From Cinnamomum chago (Eukaryota; Streptophyta; Magnoliopsida; Laurales; Lauraceae), in NCBI GenBank assembly GCA_038049695.1, contig CP142456.1, forward strand, positions 18,008,501 to 18,072,500: a stretch of 64,000 nucleotides of DNA, written 5' to 3'. The position numbers were made by a program, and so were the translations under genes. Positions 56,867-64,000 of this stretch are shown here, in pieces. Positions within the stretch are counted from its first letter, which is position 1. The number at the start of each line of letters is the position of its first letter. The notes beneath the pieces are model-generated. The model had not been told where the DNA came from. It saw only the letters and a program-made list of their open reading frames with translations, and did no database searches.

Positions 56867-58423
56867 ACTCGACATATTACCGTGGATAACTATGTCACAG
56901 TATTTCTCCATCGATAATTGTAAAAGAAAGCCTTTTTCAGCTTCCAAGGAGAAATTTTAAACCACTGGGTGAATCCAATGGCAGAAGGGGGGAGTGTGAA
57001 CAACATAAAGTGAAGACAGTTCGCAATGGAAAATTGTTACATAAATATATATACACACATACATGAATATGCATACGTATATGTACAATGTGTGTACGTA
57101 TGTGTTTTTGAAATCATTGTTAGTGAGAAAGCATAGAGCAATTTTTCTCCTTTGGAGTACCATGTTATACCCGAATCTACACCAAAGTACACAATTCAGA
57201 TTCACTCTATAATGCATATAGCTGTTTCATAAGATCATTATGATCTTGTTTGTATCGTCAAAGATATGCATTATGTACATAAGGATCATTGGTCCAGCTG
57301 GCAAAATAGACATGCTCAATAACATCTCTACAGTTTTATTCTTCCCTTTTTTTTCAGGATTCTTGCTTTTTATAATTTAAATCTTGGGTTCAGGCTCCTA
57401 TTATGATGTCATTAGAGCAACCAAGCTTTTGATTTCCAAATTACAGCTATTCTTCTGCAATAAAGTCCTGACTATATGTTACTGTTTACTGGTAGGGTCC
57501 ACTACAACTGATCTCTAAGGTCAGAATCTGGTAGAACCTTTCATGTCTTTTGAAAATGTTCAGGGAATTAGTGCACCTAAAGGCCAGTTTTTCTTCAATA
57601 TACAGTTTAATCGTTACGTTCTACAGAATATGTCCGTTTTATCATGTTGCATATATCTCCCTCCACAATAGAAGGGCATCTTGAATTGATCATGAATGAT
57701 ATAGGGTAAAGTCCAGATGCAATGTCAAGCAAGGAACCATTTGCAGAGACCTTGCAAGCAAGGGTACCTTCTCATTAGTGGAAATATTGAAAGCCAACAG
57801 CCCACCTCATTTCTTATGCTTCAATAGGCACAAGAAATTTGAAACAAGTTTCCAAAATAATGCAAAACATAAAAGGCTGACTTTTTTTTCAGCTACATAG
57901 GAGACTTGAACACACTCTCCAACTCACCCAGGAGCAGAACCAGAAAATTTTCCATGGGGCGACCATTATGTAGTAAAGAAACTCTTTTGGGCAATGCAAA
58001 TGTAAAAGAATATGGAATTTTCTCTAGGTGTGGGGTTTTCTAAAAACCCAAGCCCCTTTCTGGTTCCACCCCTGAACTCACCCACTCATGTCCCTAACCA
58101 ACTGAGATAGAGCTGGGAGACGAGAAAAGACATAATGAGGATGGTAAAAAAAAAAAGTCATAACCTTTACTGGCTTTCTGCAAATACTAAAAATTCAAGG
58201 CTCAATTAGCACAATAAAAAAAAAAAAGAACAAATATACCAAGGTTGTAGCATTACGTTGCACAAGGAATAAATAAACAGGCATCTCTGCAGGCATAGCC
58301 TGCTGGCAAAGGCATTTCCTCCCATCAGAGAGGAAGATTTATGAGGCCTGCTTAGTCCATTGCTGAGCAAATGACTCAGCCAGCTAGCTGCTACCAACAA
58401 CAACAATAAACAAACAAATATAC
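54107..58423. other. No gene confirmed; may hold a last exon of the small gene
   Basis: The small gene on the minus strand at 59593-58424 must continue here or further left, since its second exon ends in a donor. No exon with the expected C-terminal residues could be found by eye. Other content is AT-rich with no recognised transposon ends. Confidence 0.4.
56810..56862. repeat. (CG)n/(GA)n compound microsatellite
   Basis: ACGCGCGCGCGCAC followed by 20 GA units. Confidence 0.95.
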
Positions 58424-58503
58424 CCAGGTTTCGAGCGCATGCATTGCCAGAAAAGCTTGAATGGACCCGGAACCGTCTTAAATGGATTTCCTTCAAAACA
58501 TGC
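58424..58503 (-). CDS. Small conserved plant protein, exon 2
   Basis: 80 nt on the minus strand after an acceptor GAGTGTAG. It encodes ACFEGNPFKTVPGPFKLFWQ and CMRSKP, then two bases (GG) before a donor GTATAT. It joins in frame to exon 1 (VEDVIQ-ACFEG). The residues KTVPGPFKLFWQCMRSKPG are recalled as a strongly conserved block of a short plant protein family of unknown function; no catalytic motif or signal is visible. The third exon with the C-terminus was not found in the window. Confidence 0.8.
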
Positions 58504-58570
58504 CTACACTCCAAAAGACAAACCAATGTTGCTTAGTGAAAGCTTCACATGCAATTTGATCATAGATAAG

Positions 58571-58760
58571 ATTTTTTTAATGGTAACATAATTTTATTCA
58601 ATAAAGTAAACCACAGACAAGGAAAGAACCTATAAAAAAGGGGGAAAGGGGGAAGGCGAAGAAAAAGGAAAAAACTAATCACACACCAAGAGAAATCTTC
58701 TAATTAGAAGCCCAGAGAAAGGCTGCATTCACTATCCCCATGATCCACATAAACTAAGGC
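58571..58760 (-). pseudogene. Possible L1-type LINE 3' end
   Basis: On the minus strand the segment ends TTATTGAATAAAATTATGTT followed by ACCATT and a short A-run. The GTTACCATT-A(n) end is shared with the L1 copies at 13249 and 59938. The coding part is too short to be sure. Confidence 0.4.
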
Positions 58761-59482
58761 CATTACAAATCATAAGAAACTCACATTACTGAATGACCAA
58801 TGCCCCCTTCTCCTTCATCACTACAAAGTTAATAGAAATAGAATTATAAAGATTTAGCTATTCTCGTGTCTCTATACCTGAGTTCTTTTCAGAAATCTCC
58901 ATATATTAATTCCTGTTTAAACACCCTTCTAAAAAATCCCAAATTATCCTTATTTTTACCGAAACAAACTTCTACCAATTTGCCAACCTCCAATAGGCTT
59001 ACAAATATGCAATAGAAGATCTAAAACCAAAGTTGGCAATTCTTTTATGGACCCATTTTGTTCTCGAGACTAATATGTTTCAGCCAGTTCGGTGTTTCGG
59101 TATTTCAATTCAAACTTTTGTTTCAATAAATCTTAAAAATTAAAAGAATAGATATAATTAGAAAATAGTAAAAACATGTGAAATTAATAAATAAAGACTA
59201 TGTATATTATTTCCTTCCGCTAAATCAACAAAAAAAAATGTAATTTATACATGTACAATAAATAATCCATCGACAGAAAATAGATGGATTATGAATAACT
59301 GTTTTTTAAAGTTTATTTTTTATTTTAAAGAAAGAAAAAAAACATATCCAATCTTACAATTCACGATACAATTCGATTGAACCCCTAGAACAATTTTCTA
59401 TACGGTTTTGATTTTCAAACAATGGACCAAAGTACTTCTTGAGAAATGATTATAAAGCAAAGTTGCTACCGAGAAATGTCAC

Positions 59483-59593
59483 CTGAATCACATCCTCCAC
59501 TCGATCATTGCATCTATGTGCTTGAGGTTGACGATGGTCACCCTCTGATACTCCCCATGGGCTTTCCCTCCTTGGAACAGGTCTAGTACTCAT
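59483..59593 (-). CDS. Small conserved plant protein, exon 1 (start codon)
   Basis: 111 nt on the minus strand encoding 37 residues: MSTRPVPRRESPWGVSEGDH, RQPQAHRCNDRVEDVIQ. It ends CAG|GTGACA. The bases before the ATG are TTCATTTTCACAG, a good splice acceptor, so the ATG probably opens an exon preceded by a 5' UTR intron. The predicted protein is short (63 residues in these two exons), basic and hydrophilic, with no membrane segment or targeting signal. RRESPWG and AHRCNDRVEDV are recalled as hallmarks of a conserved plant family whose role is unknown to me. No disabling change is seen. The 5' intron contains much transposon debris. Confidence 0.85.
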
Positions 59594-59730
59594 CTGTGAA
59601 AATGAATTTTCAGTTGTGCATGGGTAATTATATTGTAAAAGCCACAATGAAAAATTGGTTTCTAGAAATGGTTAATAAATTTATTACTAAAATAGGATCT
59701 AGTGAATGGTGATCAACAATGTAGTAGATA

Positions 59731-59934
59731 ATATATATATATATATATATATATGGGAGATGCTCCTATGAGAGCACCTCTCACCTTACTATGAGAGATA
59801 GGGGTGGGGGCCCTCACATTTAAGTTATTGGCATTGGATATGGATGTGAGGGCCCCACCTTATCTCTCATAGTAAGGTGAGAGAATAGATGCTCTCATAG
59901 GAGCATCTCCTATACATATATATATATATATATA
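59731..59934. mobile_element. Hairpin MITE (59755-59910) inside a (TA)n tract
   Basis: The arms of about 65 bp (GGGAGATGCTCCTATGAGAG ... and its inverse ... CTCTCATAGGAGCATCTCC) face each other across about 25 bp. ACCTTACTATGAGAGATA is matched by TATCTCTCATAGTAAGGT. (TA)n flanks both sides (59731-59754, 59918-59934). The RNA would fold into a near-continuous stem. It lies in the putative 5' UTR intron of the small gene. Confidence 0.92.
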
Positions 59935-59937
59935 AGT

Positions 59938-60240
59938 ATTTTAAAATGGTAACTAGATTTCATTGAAAAAGCAAGACATTACAAGAGAAATATACTGACC
60001 AGTTAAACGCCCAAAGAAAAACCAGCAAACCAAAAAAAAGAGCATAATTATAAAGAGCCATTAACACAAGAGGTAAACAAACTTTGACGAGCCACTCCCT
60101 CCTTAGCTAGATTATATGCCACCTCATTAGCAAATCTTGGAATATGATGAAAGATGCATTCAAATTTCTAACTAAGTCCATCACTTCCTGCATCACATCC
60201 GCCATACTCCAAGGAAATTTAGAAGCACTGGAAGCCCACT
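59938..60240 (-). pseudogene. LINE RNase H 3' end, minus strand
   Basis: On the minus strand: SMADVMQEVMDLVRNLNASF, then RFANEVAYNLAKEGVARQSL and FTSCVNGSL before a stop, matching the end of a plant LINE RNase H domain. The element ends CTAGTTACCATTTTAAAATA. Confidence 0.8.
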
Positions 60241-60253
60241 AAATGACACACAT

Positions 60254-60475
60254 GGAGGAGTTATTCAAGATGGCAGCGCTATTGGTAATCCAGGAAATGT
60301 GGGTTTTGGAGGAGTTATTCAAGATAGGAATGGAAATCTTATTCTTTCCTACTCCGGGCCAGCTGGTGTATGTTCAGTGAATATGGTGGAAGCTGTAGCC
60401 TTGCTAACGGGTCTTCGAGAGGCTTTTGGGCTTAACCTGTATGGTATTTTGGTGGAATGTAGTAGTTAATATCAC
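60254..60475 (+). pseudogene. LINE RNase H N-terminal half, plus strand
   Basis: DGSAIGNPGNVGFGGVIQDR, NGNLILSYSGPAGVCS, MVEAVALLTGLREAFGLNL and GILVECSS, then a stop: the N-terminal half of a LINE RNase H domain. It lies head-on to the minus-strand RNase H end only a few bases away. The 18-bp word GGAGGAGTTATTCAAGAT occurs at 60254-60271 and 60308-60325. Confidence 0.8.
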
Positions 60476-60759
60476 GTCACAAGGAATAACAGTGAGAAAT
60501 ATACTGTCTTTAGCCAACTTATCGCCATCCCAATGACTTCCCACAGACTCTGAAGAAGCATCTGACCTAAATCTAGTTTCATCAATCCAACCTTGGAGAG
60601 TGGTGGTCCAACTGATCCAACCAACTATCCTCGTAACTTCCTATCTTGAAAAGCATCATGATTTATTAATGAGAAATGTAGCCTCTCTCATAGTTTTAAA
60701 ACTTGGCCAAGTATGAGTCAGCTCAGTGGACTTGACTCAAACTTGGTCCACTTGTTGCG

Positions 60760-61620
60760 AATGCTAGGCAAGCAATTTGATATGAAAGATCCGGAAATCT
60801 TCATTGTTTCTTAGGCATGGTAGTTTATTGTAATGTTGATGAACTTATCCTCATTCCAAAAAATAAGTATATTTTGGATATTTTAAAAACATATGAACGT
60901 AGTTAGGGAAAAGCCTCCAGTCCCATCACAAAAAGGTCCAAACTCTCTTTGACATGTAGATCCTCTTGTACTCTAACTAGTTACTGCAGCAAAATAGGGG
61001 CTTTGCAATATGTCACTAGGACCAAACCGGATAAATCCTGTGATGTGAATACACATGTTAGATCATTGATGCTCCTACCACCGTTCATTTATCTAAAATG
61101 AAATTAATTTTATGCAATCTTCAAGGAATTTTTATGATGAGAATGAGAATTACAGTCTACTGATTGCTCTCTCCAAGCATTTTCAGTTGTGGACTGGTTC
61201 ATGTGCATTCCTTTGACCAAACCTAGTCTCTTTAAGCTCCTAAAAACGAAAGACTCTCTCACATTCTGGCACTAAAGCAGAATACTATGCTCTTGCTCAT
61301 ATATCCGAAGAATTATCGTGGAAGCAATTTATTAATCAGAATCTCAAAGCCTCTTATCACCACCTTCACTCTACTGTGACAACTTCAAAGCCACTTGTAT
61401 TGCTATGAATCCTATCTTCCATTTCGGACTCAACAAATTAAGGCCGACTATAATTTTGTCCATAAAAGAGTGAGTTGTTGAGATCTTCATTTTCACTTCT
61501 TTCCAAGTGAAACAAATTGTTGATGTCTTCACTAAAAAGCTTAAGAACAAGACATTCTAAATATCATCAATCTAGGCTAACTGTCGTCACTATCGCCAAT
61601 CAGCTAGGGGGAGGATGCAA
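60760..61620 (+). pseudogene. Decayed copia RT/RNase H fragment
   Basis: The pieces FDMKDPEIFIVS / FLGMVVYCNVDELILIPKKY with ILDILKTYE, then KASSPITKRSKLSL, GALQYVTRTKP, and after frame changes KAEYYALAHISEELSWKQF, LYCDNFKATCIAMNP and VDVFTKKLKNK follow the order of copia reverse transcriptase C-terminus to RNase H. Many stops and frameshifts are present. A purine-rich CTAGGGGGAGGATGCA near 61602-61618 may be its polypurine tract and LTR start. It is unrelated in sequence detail to Copia-1 and Copia-2 and much older. Confidence 0.8.
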
Positions 61621-61788
61621 AAGATAAAACCTATCCTTTAAATTATAACAAGCAGTGTATCTAAGGCCATATCAAACTGTGTAAATCTTATCCTAGTTGT
61701 ACAACGCATAAGAGTCGTGATTGTACTTGGATCTCATGTCAAATACATAAAAGAGAGTAAGATGCTGTACAAGTTCCTTCACATGGAA

Positions 61789-61990
61789 ACCAAACCAAAC
61801 CAAACCAAGCCTTTTCCCACTAGGTGGGGTCGGCTATATGGATTTGACGACGCCAATCAAATCTGTTAAGGGTCATGTCCTCCGTTAGATCCATGTAGGC
61901 AATGTCATGTTTAATAGTTTCTTTCCAACTTCTCTTGGGTCTCCCACTCCCTCTTCTACTCCTGGCAATCTCCACATGGAAAACCAAACT
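61789..61990 (-). pseudogene. RTE-type LINE 3' end
   Basis: On the minus strand GSGRPKRSWKETIKHDI, FDWRRQIHIADPT and then a (TTGGT)n tail (61789-61808 as AAACC repeats on the plus strand). This is the same C-terminal layout as the RTE copy at 1-1266 but with a different tail repeat. Reverse transcriptase is missing. Confidence 0.85.
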
Positions 61991-62518
61991 AAATCAGGTC
62001 ATGGCCATCCGTATAAAACTAACCAGTATCCTTAGTTGTATTTATTGGGCCCCATCAATATACAGATAACATGTTATCAACAATAACCAGCATATCCTAG
62101 TCCTACTGTGGATCATTTGATCAGAATAACAGGATAGTTGTTCAGCACGTAACCATATCAACAGAATCAGCACTTAAAAACCATTTTTGGCTAACCAAAT
62201 CAAACAAATATTATTATAGACCATCAAAGCATACCATAATTTATCAGTTGAAATAAACCCTTAATTGCATTGTAGAGATTTCTACCTCCATAGAAATCCA
62301 AGATAGAAGCAAAAGTAAATCAACAAAAATGTGCTCATGTGAGAGAGATTCAAAACTAAAATAAAAAAAGTACATGTTTCCCTAAAACAGATGGATGGGA
62401 TGGAGATCCTTTTCTACCAAATCAGATTTTTAAGAAAACTAGTGTTTTTCTTTATCCTTCTGCCTTTTTTTCTTCTGTTAAAAGACAAGGGAAGAGAAAG
62501 AGATTGGAGAGGCCATAC

Positions 62519-62710
62519 CTTGCAAACCTGTGGCTGTGATCTTAATAAGACGTCACAACCAACGGATTTATAAGCACGCAATCTCGGCGAACCTCCAACC
62601 CCAGCAACAACAATGGAGGGTAGAAGACACTGAAGTTATTCGGCCGTACAGGCCCCAAAACCTCCTGCCCCAGCATCGTACCTCACCTGCCCATTTTGCC
62701 CTTACATTTT
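62519..62710 (-). promoter_or_regulatory. Candidate 5' UTR exon of the small conserved gene
   Basis: A comparatively GC-rich patch in AT-rich DNA. On the minus strand it ends GTTTGCAAG|GTATGG, a good donor at 62519/62518. The next minus-strand acceptor TTTTCACAG directly precedes the start codon at 59593. If correct the 5' UTR intron is 2.9 kb. Inference from composition and splice signals only. Confidence 0.35.
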
Positions 62711-62942
62711 AGGGAAAGTTTAAAAAAGAGCCCCAATTTGATACGAAATTCCAAAGTTTTAGGCTAATTTATGACACGAAAATCCAGAGTCCACCCAAAT
62801 TGAGTCCGCGATGAATTTTGAGAGCTTCGTGGTTAATGTCTGAGTTGACTCTCTACTTTTCTGAGCCACTTTGTTTTGAGTTTTGACGATTGACCGACTT
62901 AAAAATAAGAGAGCCTCCATCGAGTGATCTTATTTTAATAAG

Positions 62943-63076
62943 GAGTAATGCTACTTGGACAAACTTTTTTGGCCAGAATTTGGCCAACCCATTAGGTATT
63001 CAATGCAGGCTCAGAATTCTGGCCTAATGGGTTGGCCAAATTCTGGCCAAAAAAGTTTGTCCAAGTAGACTTTTTG
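62943..63076. mobile_element. Foldback MITE with perfect 46-bp stem
   Basis: The arms 62951-62996 and 63023-63068 are exact inverse complements (CTACTTGGACAAACTTTTTT ... ATTAGG) separated by a 26-nt loop. TTTTAATAAG occurs at 62933-62942 and 63077-63086, a likely 10-bp target duplication, which would fit a Mutator-like origin. Non-coding. Confidence 0.92.
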
Positions 63077-63103
63077 TTTTAATAAGTTACTACCCTAGCC
63101 GTT

Positions 63104-63192
63104 AGTGGTGCTAGGGACCCCGGCTGGAGCCCGGGCTCCCATGGGGTCCGTTGGGCTCCAGTCGGGCTCCCAGCCGGGGTCCGTAGACATAA
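63104..63192. mobile_element. GC-rich foldback element
   Basis: GGACCCCGGCTGGAGCCCG is inverted as GGGCTCCCAGCCGGGGTCC. CCCTAGCCGTT / CCCTAGCCATT flank it (about 63092 and 63193), a probable duplication with one mismatch. It is markedly GC-rich against the surrounding DNA. Confidence 0.7.
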
Positions 63193-63203
63193 TCCCCTAG
63201 CCA

Positions 63204-64000
63204 TTCATGCTGAGCATGGTAACATTATAAATTAAATATTTGTATATTAAAAATACTATTTGGTGTACCACTTTTCATCCATTAAATAAGTTATATAAAT
63301 GAAAATAAAAAAAATTGGACGGAAACGGAGTAGAAGAGATGGAGTAGAGCAAGAAAACTTAAAAAAGATAAAGAAGTAGAACTAAAATGGAGAATAGTGT
63401 GTGGTTTGATGAGATACGAGTGGGTAGTTATAGGGAGATAATGTAAAACATTTTAACAAAGAGGAATAACTATCATTCAAGATTATAACTCACGGTTAAA
63501 ATTAAAACCAAAACCCTTGGCTTTAATATATAATAATTTGCATTCCAAATCATTTTATAGGCAAATCTAATTCCAAAAGAGTTAAAATTTATTTATAAGT
63601 AATTATGCATGAGGCTGAGAAACAGTAATTTAGAAATGATGACTGAAATGTAATTTGAAGCTTATATTTGATCTTTTATATTCGATATTTGGACTAACAA
63701 ATTATATAATATGCAATATTTTTTTTATTTTCCTTATTATACTAGTTTTCTTGCATATAGAAATTTATTAATTTAAACTAATTATCATGAATCATGTAAA
63801 TAAATGTATTTTTTAGATTAAGTAATGGATTCATTTTTAAGTATTTTTTAAATTACTTAAAAAAAGGCATGACTCTTTCGAGTCTCCGCGTTGACTCTAT
63901 CTACGTCAATTTTTTTTTGCATTTGACGAGTCGAGTCCAAGCCACGAGTTTTCAACCTTGCTTCTAAATGCACCCCGCATTTTTCTTTGCACGCCCTCTC
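63204..64000. other. No gene recognised
   Basis: Very AT-rich DNA with no coding similarity or recognisable transposon ends. Confidence 0.5.

Noticed and set aside
60478-60640. Open minus-strand stretch (RFRSDASSESVGSHWDGDKL)
   Set aside because: Looks protein-like but is only about 50 codons, with no family recognised and no splice context.
1-64000. CRISPR arrays, bacterial operons, phage or organelle insertions
   Set aside because: None seen; genes have spliceosomal introns and all mobile elements are plant nuclear types.

Overview
This window is nuclear DNA of a flowering plant. It is AT-rich and intron-rich, dominated by retroelements (RTE and L1-type LINEs, Ty1/copia, Ty3/gypsy traces) and many short hairpin-like DNA transposons (MITEs). 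The host genes recognised are a plant cyclic nucleotide-gated channel and a small conserved plant protein. Nothing seen fixes the species. Intron sizes and TE load suit a larger, perhaps woody, angiosperm genome, but that is inference.

Layout. (1) 1-15.7 kb: the 5' part of a group II-type CNGC gene on the minus strand. It has three coding exons (15719-15661, 9079-8512, 4488-4276) with matching splice phases. The rest would lie beyond the left edge. Its introns hold an RTE LINE, a ~1 kb imperfect foldback, a gypsy remnant, two L1-type LINE 3' ends and MITEs. (2) 16.1-21.7 kb: a structurally complete copia element (Copia-1; 291-bp LTRs, 5-bp target duplication) 383 bp upstream of the CNGC start codon, with a hAT-like MITE nested in its leader. 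A CpG- and CT-rich patch at 23.3-23.6 kb may be the CNGC 5' UTR exon and promoter. (3) 24-28.6 kb: a MITE cluster with elements ending in (TA)n tracts, plus a two-phase ~20-bp minisatellite. (4) 30-36.7 kb: Copia-2 on the minus strand (457-bp LTRs), carrying an intronless fragment of a plastid-type lysophosphatidate acyltransferase (LPAT) between its primer-binding site and gag. (5) 38.1-39.7 kb: a FAR1/MULE-like fragment interrupted by a repeat enclosing what looks like a captured host membrane-protein fragment. (6) 40.9-42.7 kb: a 1,720-bp solo LTR with a perfect target duplication. (7) 46-50.7 kb: two transposons with 9-bp duplications, a ~2 kb inverted repeat with ~0.95 kb arms, and more MITEs. 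(8) 58.4-62.7 kb: a small conserved plant gene on the minus strand, whose putative 5' UTR intron is filled with LINE and copia debris and a hairpin MITE. (9) 62.9-63.2 kb: two adjacent foldback elements, one with a perfect 46-bp stem.

Function. Only the CNGC and the small conserved gene look like functional host genes. Both copia elements keep one uninterrupted reading register but carry six or seven nonsense codons, so neither can encode a full polyprotein. The most unusual items are the LPAT fragment carried inside Copia-2, the two long inverted repeats as possible double-stranded RNA sources, and the group of MITEs flanked by TA microsatellites.
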